Positions 12,128 through 20,872 of a stretch of 64,000 nt of DNA are shown piece after piece. The stretch's first letter is position 1. Every line of letters begins with the position of its first letter. A model generated the notes under the pieces. It was not told the DNA's origin. It worked only from the letters and a program-made list of their open reading frames with translations, and ran no database searches. The translations under genes and the position numbers were made by a program. This DNA is from Secundilactobacillus mixtipabuli. GTDB lineage: Bacteria; Bacillota; Bacilli; Lactobacillales; Lactobacillaceae. Location of the stretch: contig NZ_BCMF01000006.1 in the NCBI RefSeq assembly GCF_002217925.1, positions 180,862 to 244,861 on the forward strand, read 5' to 3'.

Positions 12128-13027
12128 ATGGATGGCATTATTCCACTGTATAAAGAACGTGGCATGACAAGTCACGACTGTGTGAATCACGTGCGTCAAA
12201 TTCTTCACATGAAAAAAGTCGGTCATTCGGGTACTTTGGATCCGAACGTGGATGGTGTGCTGCCAATTTGCGTCGGCAGCGCCACTAAGGTAGTGGACTA
12301 TTTAATGACCCACACCAAGGTTTACCGTGGCAGTGTGACGTTGGGATTTGCCACTGAAACGGAAGATCTAGACGGTGCTGAAGTGCAGCGGGTCACTCTG
12401 TCTGAACCCGTGCCAGATGAGAAGATTGATGCGATTATGGCTGGCATGATCGGTGAATTATCCCAAGTGCCACCCATGTATTCAGCAGTGAAAGTGAATG
12501 GCCGCAAACTTTACGAATATGCGCGGGCTGGTCTGAGCGTTGAGCGTCCCGTCAGAACGGTCACGATCAAATCATTCAAGCGGACCAGTGAGAGTCAGTT
12601 TGACACAGAGACTGGCACCCAGCGGTTTAATTTTGAAGTGGCGTGCACTAAGGGGACTTACGTACGAACGTTAGCCGTTCAAATTGGCACGGCGCTTGGG
12701 CTCCCCGCTGTGATGTCTTCGCTGACGCGAGTAGCAAGCGGTGGTTTTACAATCGACGAAACGGTGTCACTGGCTACATTGAGAGAACAAGTAGCCAATG
12801 GGACCGCTGATTTTCTCTATCCGATCGATCGGGTTCTTAGCGAGTACCCAGCCATTGCGATCTCAGACGAAATCTGGGCAGTTGTCAAAAATGGCGTCTG
12901 GTTATTGCCAGACGAAGTTAACACGGACGCACCGATCATTGCACTGCAATATCAAGGGCAGATCAAGTGTTTATATCAGCGGGTCAAAAACCGTTATAAA
13001 CCGTTAAAAATGTTTAGTACTAAGTAG
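12128..13027 (+). CDS. truB: tRNA pseudouridine-55 synthase
   Basis: Makes pseudouridine 55 in the T-loop of tRNAs. 299 residues. The catalytic motif GTLDPNVDGVLP is visible, with the nucleophile at Asp38, preceded by KKVGHSG. Further family marks are the PPMYSAVKVNGRKLYEYAR segment and CTKGTYVRTL. The C-terminal part holds a small PUA-like domain. GGAGC precedes ATG 12128. It has its own promoter after the rbfA terminator and forms a pair with ribF, 17 bases downstream. Confidence 0.96.
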   Translation: MDGIIPLYKERGMTSHDCVNHVRQILHMKKVGHSGTLDPNVDGVLPICVGSATKVVDYLMTHTKVYRGSVTLGFATETEDLDGAEVQRVTLSEPVPDEKIDAIMAGMIGELSQVPPMYSAVKVNGRKLYEYARAGLSVERPVRTVTIKSFKRTSESQFDTETGTQRFNFEVACTKGTYVRTLAVQIGTALGLPAVMSSLTRVASGGFTIDETVSLATLREQVANGTADFLYPIDRVLSEYPAIAISDEIWAVVKNGVWLLPDEVNTDAPIIALQYQGQIKCLYQRVKNRYKPLKMFSTK

Positions 13028-13044
13028 AAAGTTGGGGCAATAAT

Positions 13045-14010
13045 ATGCAAGTCATTCAAATTCATCATCCGTTAACAGCGGCTAAGGTCATTGATCAGCC
13101 GGTGGTTTTAGCAATGGGCTTTTTTGATGGTGTCCATCTTGGCCACCAAGCGGTCATTAACCGTGCGCGGGCCATTGCTGATGAGCGTGGGTTAGCGCTT
13201 GCTGTATTGACCTATGACCATCATCCGGCATTGGTATATAAAAAATTAAGTCCTGAACGGAACCGCTATCTGACAGTCAATGCTCGAAAAATGGCGCTGT
13301 TTGAACAACTGGGCGTCGACATTGTTTATCAAGTGAACTTTGCGAGTCAGTATGCTTCTCAAACCCCTCAGGAGTTTGTTGATCACTATTTGATTGCCTT
13401 TCACGCCAAGGTTGTTGTTGCCGGGTATGATCATACATATGGGCCAAAGGATGTCGCAACAATGGACAGGCTGCCGGAATACGCCAAAGGCCGCTTTGAA
13501 ATTGTCACGGTTGGTGAAAAAGAGTCGCAGGCACAAAAAATTGGGTCGTCGCGCATCCGTCGAAATCTGGATGACGGTGATCTTCAAACGGTCAATGAGC
13601 TGTTAGGTTATCGGTATCAAACGACTGGTACAGTGATGCATGGCGAAGCTCGAGGGCGAACGCTTGGTTTTCCAACGGCTAACGTTAGCCATGATGCTAA
13701 ATACTGGCTGCCAGGCATCGGCGTTTATGTGACCCGGGTTAAGGTCAACGGCAAGTGGTATCAAGCGATGACCTCGGTTGGCCGGAACGTCACTTTTGGC
13801 GAAGGCCGGCCAGTGACGGTTGAAGCGTATCTATTAGACTTTCACGAGGCCATTTATGGCGAAATTGTCACCATTGAGTGGGATTACCGGCTGCGTGGAG
13901 AAGTTAAATTTGATGATGTTGATGGGCTCGTTGCACAACTCACCCAGGATGCCAAGGATACCAGAGCCTATTTTGAAGATCATCCCATCACTAAATTAGC
14001 ACTCGAATGA
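13045..14010 (+). CDS. ribF: Bifunctional riboflavin kinase / FAD synthetase
   Basis: Converts riboflavin to FMN and FMN to FAD. 321 residues in two domains: an N-terminal adenylyltransferase of the nucleotidyltransferase fold with GFFDGVHLGHQ (the HxGH motif) and the SSSxIR-like SSRIRR, and a C-terminal flavokinase with GRTLGFPTANV and the EAYLLDF strand. No FMN riboswitch is visible upstream, which is normal for this gene. The truB-ribF pairing is typical for Firmicutes. Confidence 0.96.
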   Translation: MQVIQIHHPLTAAKVIDQPVVLAMGFFDGVHLGHQAVINRARAIADERGLALAVLTYDHHPALVYKKLSPERNRYLTVNARKMALFEQLGVDIVYQVNFASQYASQTPQEFVDHYLIAFHAKVVVAGYDHTYGPKDVATMDRLPEYAKGRFEIVTVGEKESQAQKIGSSRIRRNLDDGDLQTVNELLGYRYQTTGTVMHGEARGRTLGFPTANVSHDAKYWLPGIGVYVTRVKVNGKWYQAMTSVGRNVTFGEGRPVTVEAYLLDFHEAIYGEIVTIEWDYRLRGEVKFDDVDGLVAQLTQDAKDTRAYFEDHPITKLALE

Positions 14011-14039
14011 ATTAATTGCTAAAAAAGTTAGCTGAACGC

Positions 14040-14068
14040 TTGACTTAAAAAACAGCGTTTGATACATT
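14040..14068 (+). promoter_or_regulatory. Promoter of the hrcA-grpE-dnaK operon
   Basis: TTGACT (14040-14045), 17-base spacer, TACATT (14063-14068); TATATA just after is an alternative -10. The -35 lies between the arms AACGCT (14035-14040) and AGCGTT (14054-14059). The CIRCE operator begins 12 bases after the -10, covering the transcription start. Confidence 0.7.
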
Positions 14069-14079
14069 ATATATGTGTC

Positions 14080-14106
14080 TTAGCACTTGAGTAACTTGAG
14101 TGCTAA
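14080..14106 (+). promoter_or_regulatory. CIRCE operator (HrcA binding site)
   Basis: TTAGCACTT, nine bases, GAGTGCTAA; the consensus is TTAGCACTC-N9-GAGTGCTAA, so only one base differs. It lies at the transcription start of hrcA, and HrcA repressor bound here would block the operon until heat stress inactivates it. Confidence 0.96.
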
Positions 14107-14112
14107 AAAGAG

Positions 14113-15159
14113 GTGATGATCACGTTAACGGACAGACAGAATATGATTTTAAAAGCGATTGTTCGCGACTATACGAGCAGTGGCGTTCCTGTGGGTTCCA
14201 AAGCGCTAGCGGCACAGTTACCGATGCATGTTAGTTCGGCAACCGTGCGTAACGAGATGGCTGCTCTTGAAGAACTGGGCTTGATTGCGAAGACCCATTC
14301 TTCATCCGGTCGAATTCCTTCAGTAAAGGGCTATCGTTATTACGTGGATCATTTGGTTCAGCCGGATCCAATCAAAGCCAACGACATTGACATCATTAAA
14401 TCTTCACTTGAAGGTCAATTTCTTAAAATTGATGAGATCATCGAAACATCGGCTAAAATTCTATCAAACTTAACGTCGTACACGGCCTTTTCACTTAAAC
14501 CGGAGCATAAGCAAAGCCGGTTGAGTGGGTTTAGGCTCGTTCCACTGGGCAAACGGCAGGTCATGGCAGTCTTGGTAACTGACAACGGTGACGTGGAATC
14601 ACAAACCTTTAACATTACCACTAAGATTACCGGCGACCAACTCGAAGCAGTGGTCCGTCTGATCAATGATCAATTGATCGGTAAGCCACTAGATGAAGTT
14701 TTGGCTTCACTCCAGTCTGATATTCCGATGCAGGTTGCCAATTATTTGCAGCAGCCAGAGGGTTTCTTGAAGGTGTTTGGCGACGTGTTAACGCAGGCTG
14801 CTCAAGATCGGTTTTACGTTGGCGGTCGCTTAAACCTATTGAACTTCTCGGATAGTAACGACGTTGATGAATTAAAGTCGTTGTACACGTTGATGGATCA
14901 CAGTGATGACATGGCTGATGTGTTAGGCCAGCCATCCGATCACATTCAAGTGCAGATTGGCAGCGAGATGACTAACGACATTCTTAGGGATTACAGTTTA
15001 ATTACGGCAACCTATGAAGCCGGGGATCACGGCAAAGGGGTCATTGCTTTACTGGGACCGACCCGGATGCCGTACTCGCGGATGATTGGTTTAGTTGGTG
15101 CTTTCCGGCAAGAGCTAGCGCAACGGCTCATCGATTATTATCGGTATTTTGATCAGTAG
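14113..15159 (+). CDS. hrcA: Heat-inducible transcription repressor HrcA
   Basis: Represses its own operon through the CIRCE element that ends 6 bases upstream. 348 residues: N-terminal winged helix (LTDRQNMILKAIVRDY, then GVPVGSKALA and SSATVRNEMAALEELG), followed by the GAF-like and dimerisation parts. The start is uncertain: GTG 14113 overlaps the purine-rich AAGAGGTGATG, while ATG 14116 leaves only about 3 bases; both give nearly the same protein. grpE follows 15 bases after the stop. Confidence 0.96.
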   Translation: MMITLTDRQNMILKAIVRDYTSSGVPVGSKALAAQLPMHVSSATVRNEMAALEELGLIAKTHSSSGRIPSVKGYRYYVDHLVQPDPIKANDIDIIKSSLEGQFLKIDEIIETSAKILSNLTSYTAFSLKPEHKQSRLSGFRLVPLGKRQVMAVLVTDNGDVESQTFNITTKITGDQLEAVVRLINDQLIGKPLDEVLASLQSDIPMQVANYLQQPEGFLKVFGDVLTQAAQDRFYVGGRLNLLNFSDSNDVDELKSLYTLMDHSDDMADVLGQPSDHIQVQIGSEMTNDILRDYSLITATYEAGDHGKGVIALLGPTRMPYSRMIGLVGAFRQELAQRLIDYYRYFDQ

Positions 15160-15174
15160 TAAAGGGGTGTTATA

Positions 15175-15807
15175 GTGGCTGAAGAAAAGACAAATCAAGC
15201 AGCAAATAACAAAGCGGATAAGCCGAAAGATAACCAGCAATCCGCTGAGGAAAAAACGAAGCAGCAAGCAAAGACTGACGCAACTTCGTCAGCAGAACAA
15301 ACAGCCTCAGCAAAGGATAAGCAGTCTGCCAGTGACGATGCACTCGCTAAAGCGTTGGCACAAGTTGACAGTCTAAAAAAGCAATTAGACAAGACTTCTG
15401 ATCAATATCTACGCGCTGAAGCTGAGATTCAAAACATTCAGAATCGCAATAAGAAAGATCAGGCTGCTTTAATCAAATATGATGGTCAGCAGCTGGCGCA
15501 TGATATTTTACCAGCGCTGGATAACTTGGAACGTGCGCTAACCATCACAGTTGAGGGTGAGCAAGCCGAGTCATTAAAAAAGGGAATTGAAATGGTTCAA
15601 AAGCACTTGATGGATGCACTAACCAGTAATGGCGTGACTGAAATCAAGGCTGAGGGCGAGAAATTCGATCCGAATATTCACCAAGCGGTTCAAACCGTAC
15701 CGGCAGAGTCTGATGATCAAAAAGATCACGTTGCCAAGGTGCTGCAAAAGGGTTACCGCTTAAAGGATCGGGTTCTCCGTCCGGCAATGGTCATGGTTGC
15801 GCAATAA
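15175..15807 (+). CDS. grpE: Nucleotide exchange factor GrpE
   Basis: Releases ADP from DnaK. 210 residues: a disordered N-terminal ~60 residues rich in K, Q, A, S and D, a long coiled coil ([20 protein letters not shown]), the [13 protein letters not shown] and [14 protein letters not shown] segments, and the beta-wing domain at the C terminus with [11 protein letters not shown]. Starts at GTG 15175 behind AAAGGGGTG. It lies between hrcA and dnaK in the CIRCE-controlled operon. Confidence 0.96.
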   Translation: MAEEKTNQAANNKADKPKDNQQSAEEKTKQQAKTDATSSAEQTASAKDKQSASDDALAKALAQVDSLKKQLDKTSDQYLRAEAEIQNIQNRNKKDQAALIKYDGQQLAHDILPALDNLERALTITVEGEQAESLKKGIEMVQKHLMDALTSNGVTEIKAEGEKFDPNIHQAVQTVPAESDDQKDHVAKVLQKGYRLKDRVLRPAMVMVAQ

Positions 15808-15869
15808 GGTTAAACGTAACCGATTGAATCAAATTGAATCAAACTTTAAATAAAGAGGGTAAATTATTC

Positions 15870-17744
15870 ATGGCAAGTAATAAAATTATTGGTATTGACT
15901 TAGGGACTACAAACTCTGCAGTCGCAGTTCTTGAAGGTAAGGAACCCAAAATTATTCCAAACCCTGAAGGTGGCCGTACAACCCCTTCAGTTGTAGCGTT
16001 CAAAGATGGCAAACCGTCCGTTGGTGCCGTCGCTAAGCGTCAGGCAATCACAAACCCTAACACGGTTTCTTCAATTAAGAGCCACATGGGTGAAGCAGGC
16101 TACAAGGTAAGCATTGAAGGTAAGGATTACACACCAGAACAAATCTCTGCTTATATTTTGCAATACATCAAGGACTTTGCTGAAGATTACATTGGCGACA
16201 AGGTTACCCAGGCGGTTATCACCGTGCCAGCCTATTTCAACGATTCTCAGCGTCAAGCCACTAAGGATGCCGGTAAGATTGCTGGCTTGGATGTTAAGCG
16301 GATCATCAACGAACCTACCGCTTCTTCATTAGCTTATGGTCTTGACAAGCAGGATGCCGACGAAAAGATCCTGGTTTATGATCTTGGTGGTGGTACTTTT
16401 GATGTTTCCATCCTTGATTTAGGTGATGGTGTGTTCGATGTTCTTTCTACTAACGGTGATACTCACCTTGGTGGTGACGATTTCGATAAGCGCATCATGA
16501 ACTGGTTGATCGAACAATTCAAAGCCGACAATGGCATCGACCTTTCTAAGGATAAGATGGCTATGCAACGGCTGAAGGAAGCTTCTGAAAAGGCCAAGAA
16601 GGACTTATCAGGTGTAACTGAAACTCAAATTAGCCTGCCATTTATTTCAGCCGGCGACAACGGTCCGCTTCACTTGGAAGCTTCATTGACCCGTGCTAAG
16701 TTCAACGAATTGACTTCTGACTTAGTTGAAAAGACCCGGATCCCCGTTGAAAACGCCTTGAAGGATGCTAAGTTATCAGCTGATGATCTTGACGTTGTCA
16801 TCTTAAACGGTGGTTCTACTCGAATTCCAGCCGTTCAAGAAGCCGTTAAGAAGTGGACTGGCAAAGAACCTAACCACTCAATCAACCCTGACGAAGCCGT
16901 TGCTTTAGGTGCCGCCGTTCAAGGTGGTGTCTTAACCGGTGATGTTAAGGACGTTGTTTTGCTTGATGTTACGCCACTATCACTTGGTATCGAAACCATG
17001 GGTGGTGTCTTCACTAAGTTGATCGATCGTAACACGACGATTCCAACCAGCAAGTCACAAGTCTTCAGTACCGCTGCTGACAACCAACCAGCCGTTGATA
17101 TTCACGTGCTGCAAGGTGAACGGCCAATGGCTGCTGACAACAAGACTTTGGGTAACTTCCAACTGACTGACATTCCAGCCGCACCTCGTGGTGTTCCTCA
17201 GATCGAAGTCACCTTTGATATTGACCGTAACGGTATCGTGAACGTTTCAGCCAAGGACAAGGGGACTGGTAAGGAACAAAAGATTACCATTAAGAGTTCC
17301 GGTGGTCTGTCAGACGAAGAAGTCGACAAGATGATGAAGGAAGCTCAAGAAAACGAAGCTGCCGATAAGAAGCGTAAAGAAGAAGCCGACTTGAAGAACG
17401 AAGTTGACCAATTACTCTTCACTGTTGATAAGACTTTGGATGAAGTTAAGGGTAAAGTTTCTGACGACGAAATTCAAAAGGCCAAGAATGCACGTGATGC
17501 TCTGAAGAAGGCCCAAGATGACAACAACGTTGAAGAAATGAAGACCAAGAAGGATGATTTGAACAAGATCGTTCAAGACCTTTCAGTTAAACTTTATCAA
17601 CAAGCTCAAGACCAAAAGGGTGCTGCTGATGGTGCCGCTGGTGCACAATCAGCTGACCAATCAGGTAAGTCTGATGATGGCAAGGGCGATGGTAAGACCT
17701 TTGACGGTGACTTCTCAGAAGTTAATGATGACGATAAAAAGTAA
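15870..17744 (+). CDS. dnaK: Chaperone DnaK (Hsp70)
   Basis: ATP-driven chaperone of the cytoplasm. I use ATG 15870 ([18 protein letters not shown]), with AAAGAGGG at 15853-15860 a suitable distance upstream; an in-frame TTG at 15834 is not needed. 624 residues: nucleotide-binding domain with [18 protein letters not shown] and [11 protein letters not shown], the linker [11 protein letters not shown], then the substrate-binding domain and a helical lid ending in a Gly/Ala/Asp-rich tail. A terminator follows, separating it from dnaJ. Confidence 0.98.
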   Translation: MASNKIIGIDLGTTNSAVAVLEGKEPKIIPNPEGGRTTPSVVAFKDGKPSVGAVAKRQAITNPNTVSSIKSHMGEAGYKVSIEGKDYTPEQISAYILQYIKDFAEDYIGDKVTQAVITVPAYFNDSQRQATKDAGKIAGLDVKRIINEPTASSLAYGLDKQDADEKILVYDLGGGTFDVSILDLGDGVFDVLSTNGDTHLGGDDFDKRIMNWLIEQFKADNGIDLSKDKMAMQRLKEASEKAKKDLSGVTETQISLPFISAGDNGPLHLEASLTRAKFNELTSDLVEKTRIPVENALKDAKLSADDLDVVILNGGSTRIPAVQEAVKKWTGKEPNHSINPDEAVALGAAVQGGVLTGDVKDVVLLDVTPLSLGIETMGGVFTKLIDRNTTIPTSKSQVFSTAADNQPAVDIHVLQGERPMAADNKTLGNFQLTDIPAAPRGVPQIEVTFDIDRNGIVNVSAKDKGTGKEQKITIKSSGGLSDEEVDKMMKEAQENEAADKKRKEEADLKNEVDQLLFTVDKTLDEVKGKVSDDEIQKAKNARDALKKAQDDNNVEEMKTKKDDLNKIVQDLSVKLYQQAQDQKGAADGAAGAQSADQSGKSDDGKGDGKTFDGDFSEVNDDDKK

Positions 17745-17767
17745 TGATTAACTAGATAGTAAGCAGG

Positions 17768-17805
17768 AAGTCAAGGCTCAAACGCGGGCTTTGGCTTTTT
17801 GTTTT
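17768..17805 (+). terminator. Rho-independent terminator after dnaK
   Basis: AAGTCAAGGC and GCTTTGGCTT pair (two G-T wobbles) around an ~10-base loop, then TTTGTTTT. Confidence 0.75.
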
Positions 17806-17927
17806 GGTGGAATTATGATATTCTACTTGAGTGAATGATTATTGGTTTAAATGATCATAAAATGAACATTGGTCATTTTCAAATAGGCCAAATGCATTGT
17901 AAGGGCCTGACAATGAAAAATAGCTAG

Positions 17928-17939
17928 CAGACGTCTGCA
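17928..17939. other. 12-bp perfect palindrome in front of dnaJ
   Basis: GCAGACGTCTGC reads the same on both strands and lies 22 bases upstream of the dnaJ start codon, in the 217-base dnaK-dnaJ gap. No second CIRCE or CtsR site is seen in that gap. A protein site or only a weak RNA stem are both possible. Confidence 0.35.
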
Positions 17940-17961
17940 ATGTTTACTTTAGGAGGTTAAC

Positions 17962-19122
17962 ATGGCTGGTAAAGATTATTATGAAGTGCTTGGGGTCTCA
18001 AAGGATGCATCCCAAGCCGAGATTAGAAAGGCCTACCGCCAATTATCAAAGAAGTATCATCCCGATATCAACAAAGCACCTGGTGCTGAAGAGAAATTTA
18101 AAGAAATCACTGAGGCTTATGAAGTCTTAAGTGACGAACAAAAGCGGTCAAACTACGATCAATACGGTTCAGCTGATGGTCCCCAAGGCTTTGGGGGCGC
18201 TGGTGCTGGCGGTGCCGGTGGCTTCGGCGGTTTCGGTGATGCCGGCGGTTTTGGCGGCGGTGGTTTTGAAGATATTTTCAGTCAATTCTTCGGCGGAGGC
18301 GGCGGTGGCCGTCGCCGTAATCCAAACGCGCCGCAACCAGGTCGAGATTTGCAGTATGAAATGACTTTGACCTTTGAAGAAGCGATCTTTGGTAAGAAAA
18401 CCAAGATCAAGTATAATCGTCAAGCGCAGTGTCATACTTGTCACGGTAGCGGCGCTAAGCCAGGCACAAGTCCAGAAACCTGCCACAATTGTGGTGGTTC
18501 GGGCTATGTTACGACTGAAACCAATACCCCATTGGGCCGGATGCGCAGTCAGCAAGTTTGCCCAGTTTGCCACGGCACTGGTAAAGAAATCAAAGAAAAG
18601 TGCCCAACTTGTGGCGGTTCAGGTCACGAGGAAGAGCGGCATGAAGTTGAAGTCAACATCCCAGCCGGGGTGGATGACGGTCAGCAAATGCGGCTTCAAA
18701 ACCAGGGTGAAGCAGGTGAAAACGGTGGTCCTTACGGTGACCTATTCATTCTGTTTAACGTTAAGCCAAGCAAAGTCTTCAAGCGTGATGGTGCTGATAT
18801 CTACTTGGATAAAGACATTAGTTTTGCGCAGGCAGCTCTTGGCGATGAGATTAAAGTGCAAACTGTTCATGGTGACGTTAATCTGAAGATTCCTGCTGGA
18901 ACTCAAACTGGTTCAGTCTTCCGCTTGAAGGGTAAAGGTGCACCACGACTTCGTGGTAATGGCAACGGTGATCAACGGGTTACCGTTAAGATTACGACAC
19001 CCAAGAATCTCAATAAAGACCAAAAGATGGCCTTAAAGGCATTTGCTGAAGCTAGCGGTGAAAAAGTTGGTAACGGCAAGGGACATTTTTTTGACAAGAT
19101 GAAAGATGCATTTGATAATTAG
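17962..19122 (+). CDS. dnaJ: Chaperone DnaJ (Hsp40)
   Basis: Co-chaperone that stimulates DnaK ATPase and delivers substrates. 386 residues: J domain with HPD at 33-35, a Gly/Phe-rich stretch (about 76-115) unusually rich in GGFGG runs, a zinc-binding region with four CxxCxGxG motifs ([32 protein letters not shown]), and the two-part substrate-binding C-terminal region. TTAGGAGG precedes ATG 17962. Since a terminator lies after dnaK, dnaJ is either reached by read-through or has its own promoter in the gap. Confidence 0.98.
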   Translation: MAGKDYYEVLGVSKDASQAEIRKAYRQLSKKYHPDINKAPGAEEKFKEITEAYEVLSDEQKRSNYDQYGSADGPQGFGGAGAGGAGGFGGFGDAGGFGGGGFEDIFSQFFGGGGGGRRRNPNAPQPGRDLQYEMTLTFEEAIFGKKTKIKYNRQAQCHTCHGSGAKPGTSPETCHNCGGSGYVTTETNTPLGRMRSQQVCPVCHGTGKEIKEKCPTCGGSGHEEERHEVEVNIPAGVDDGQQMRLQNQGEAGENGGPYGDLFILFNVKPSKVFKRDGADIYLDKDISFAQAALGDEIKVQTVHGDVNLKIPAGTQTGSVFRLKGKGAPRLRGNGNGDQRVTVKITTPKNLNKDQKMALKAFAEASGEKVGNGKGHFFDKMKDAFDN

Positions 19123-19159
19123 TTCAGCAGAGTGATGACCATTTACTCTAACGGACACT

Positions 19160-19198
19160 AAAAGCCGCCGTGGTTGATCATTGACCAGGCGACTTTTT
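19160..19198 (+). terminator. Rho-independent terminator after dnaJ
   Basis: AAAAG-CGCC-TGGT pairs with ACCA-GGCG-CTTTT with one mismatch and one bulge around TGATCATTG, ending in TTTTT. Confidence 0.7.
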
Positions 19199-19245
19199 GA
19201 TTTTAGAGTGAATTTTAACCATCTCAGGTGGTTTGAGCTGGTTTC

Positions 19246-19286
19246 TGTTATAATAGCTAATATGTTTGAATTTAAAAGGTAGGAGG
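19246..19286 (+). promoter_or_regulatory. Likely native lepA promoter and displaced ribosome-binding site
   Basis: An extended -10, TGTTATAAT (19246-19254), is followed 26 bases later by a full AGGAGG (19281-19286). An ATG one base after AGGAGG opens only a 14-codon frame, too close for good initiation, so no gene uses this site now. lepA, the next plus-strand core gene, starts 1.6 kb downstream and has no ribosome site of its own. I infer that these are the original lepA signals, pushed away by the TnpB element. The rest of the gap up to tnpB holds no other gene. Confidence 0.5.
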
Positions 19287-19542
19287 CATGAACAGTAACT
19301 GTTTTGTTGTGAAAGGATATCAATCTGTATAAAGTGGTACTTCTATTCTATTGTGTATGCTTACAAGTCTGGTAAAAGATCTAACAAGGTTAAAGTTCGA
19401 CGTTAGGTTTCCGTATCAACTGATAGCATATAAGTAGTGATTTATATGAATTTCATTAAAAGGCTTTTTGGGATAAATCTATCCCGTATAATATGAGGGA
19501 CACCTCACCTTGGTGATTAAATTCTATAAGGCGGAACAATTG

Positions 19543-20721
19543 ATGTTACTCACCTATAAAGTCGAAGTTAAGCCAACAGAAAAACAGGCCTGGCAGATTG
19601 ATTCCCACATCAGTGGTAGTCGTTGGACTTACAACTTGTTTTTAGACATCAATCGACAACGCTACGAAAGAGGTTACTGCTACTTAAATGCTTACGCCTT
19701 TAGTAAGTGGTTCAACCATGAGTATCTAGAAGCTAACCCTGATGATATATGGATCAAGGATTTATACGCAAAATCGGTTAAACAGGCCTTTATCGATGCC
19801 GATATGGCAATGAAGCGGTTCTTTAAGAAACTGAGCGGTTTTCCACATTGGCGCTCGTTTAAGCGCGGTCAGGGTAGCTACTATTTTGTTAAGAACAGTA
19901 AAACGCAAATTGTTTCTTGTCAGCGTCACCGGATCAAGTTACCAAAACTTGGCTGGGTACGTTTGAAAGAATTTGGTTATATCCCCACTGATGCTGAGCA
20001 TTTTGTGATTAAACAAGGCCGGATTAAATTTAAGGCTGGCCGGTATTACCTGACCTGTTTAGTGGAACAGGCTGAGCTACCAAAGCTAGAAATAACCGGT
20101 GAACCAATTGGCATTGACCTTGGCCTAAAAGAATTTACCATTTTAAATGATGGTACTATGTATTCTAATCAGAACAAAAGCAGTCGGGTAAGGCGCATCA
20201 GAAAACGCTTGCGCAGACTGCAAAGAAAAATGTCCCGTCAGTATCACGCACTGAAAGCTAGAAAACGGAAAGAAGGTCAGTCTGCTACTGATTTGAATCT
20301 AGCTAAAACTCAGCGGAAGGTGCAACGCTTATATCAACGATTAACCAACATTCAATCAGATTATCAAAATAAGGTTATTGCCAATGTGGTGAGAACCAAA
20401 CCGCAATGGGTAGCCTTAGAGAATTTGAATGTTAAAGGTATAATGAAAAATCGGCATTTAGCTAAAGCAGTCAGTTATCAAGGATTCTACAATTTCAGGA
20501 TCAAATTAATCACTAAATGCCGTCAATTAGGCATTCCAGTACATTTAACTGGTCGGTTTGAACCAACTTCTAAGTTATGTCATCAATGTGGCTATAAAAA
20601 AGTTGATTTAAAACTCAAGGATCGAGTGTATGAATGTCAAAACTGTCATTATACTGAAGATCGCGATATTAACGCGGCCCTGAATATCAGGGATACTGAA
20701 AACTTTGAATTAGCCTACTAA
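19543..20721 (+). CDS. tnpB: TnpB, RNA-guided nuclease of an IS200/IS605-type element
   Basis: Transposon-encoded nuclease, the ancestor group of Cas12; guided by a transposon RNA it cuts DNA next to a short TAM. From ATG 19543 it has 392 residues. An N-terminal OrfB helix-turn-helix-like region is followed by the split RuvC domain. All three acidic residues look intact: Asp192 in GIDLGLKEF, Glu293 in ALENLNVKG and Asp375 in DRDINAALNI. The zinc finger CxxC (346, 349) and CxxC (365, 368) is complete. A very basic arginine-rich helix (VRRIRKRLRRLQRK) lies after RuvC-I. No frameshift is seen, so it is probably active. TTG 19540 is an alternative start. No TnpA transposase is nearby, so movement would need one in trans. 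Confidence 0.93.
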   Translation: MLLTYKVEVKPTEKQAWQIDSHISGSRWTYNLFLDINRQRYERGYCYLNAYAFSKWFNHEYLEANPDDIWIKDLYAKSVKQAFIDADMAMKRFFKKLSGFPHWRSFKRGQGSYYFVKNSKTQIVSCQRHRIKLPKLGWVRLKEFGYIPTDAEHFVIKQGRIKFKAGRYYLTCLVEQAELPKLEITGEPIGIDLGLKEFTILNDGTMYSNQNKSSRVRRIRKRLRRLQRKMSRQYHALKARKRKEGQSATDLNLAKTQRKVQRLYQRLTNIQSDYQNKVIANVVRTKPQWVALENLNVKGIMKNRHLAKAVSYQGFYNFRIKLITKCRQLGIPVHLTGRFEPTSKLCHQCGYKKVDLKLKDRVYECQNCHYTEDRDINAALNIRDTENFELAY

Positions 20722-20866
20722 CCTAGGCTTCAAAGGATGTACCGGTGGCTAGCCGGGAATTGACGCTTGTGGACTATCATACCAACTGTATTAGCGAGCT
20801 TCGTGCGAGGCAGGATGGGCAGAAGCAAGAATAATCTATAACTTTTTGTAAGTTATCAGTAGCAGA
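20700..20866 (+). ncRNA. Candidate omega RNA (TnpB guide scaffold), extent approximate
   Basis: In TnpB elements the guide RNA overlaps the 3' end of tnpB and runs to the right end of the element, with the flanking host DNA as guide. Here about 150 noncoding bases follow tnpB. They contain GGTGGCTAGCC, the segment GAGCTTCGTGCGAGGC, AGAAGCAAGAAT and the terminal hairpin ATAACTT/AAGTTAT, arranged as expected for such a scaffold. The 5' limit and the exact right end are not visible by eye. Confidence 0.45.
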
Positions 20867-20872
20867 ATGCAA

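Larger units (their letters stand above)
19287..20866 (+). mobile_element. TnpB-only IS200/IS605-type element (IS1341-like), ends approximate
   Basis: A complete tnpB without a tnpA gene, inserted between dnaJ and lepA. Subterminal hairpins as in IS200/IS605 ends are visible: GGGATA-AATC-TATCCC (19470-19485) on the left and ATAACTT-TTTGT-AAGTTAT (20838-20856) on the right. The right end must lie between that hairpin and the lepA start. The left end is unresolved: anywhere from just after the AGGAGG at 19286 to about 19470. A promoter-like TATAAT (19487-19492) lies inside the left part. No terminal inverted repeats or target duplications are expected for this family, and none is seen. Confidence 0.6.

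Noticed and set aside
17806..17961. Second CIRCE or a CtsR site before dnaJ
   Set aside because: No TTAGCACTC-N9-GAGTGCTAA or tandem GGTCAAA words are found in the gap.
18169..18573. 134-codon open frame on minus inside dnaJ
   Set aside because: Arises from the Gly-rich and Cys-rich repeats of dnaJ on the other strand; no independent support.
19288..19332. 14-codon frame MNSNCFVVKGYQSV directly after AGGAGG
   Set aside because: The ATG is only one base after the SD, too close for initiation, and no attenuation structure with the next gene is visible; better read as remains of the lepA leader.
20867..20872. Extra two codons at the lepA N terminus
   Set aside because: Homologues begin MDL; neither ATG has an SD, so the shorter form is preferred, though not certain.
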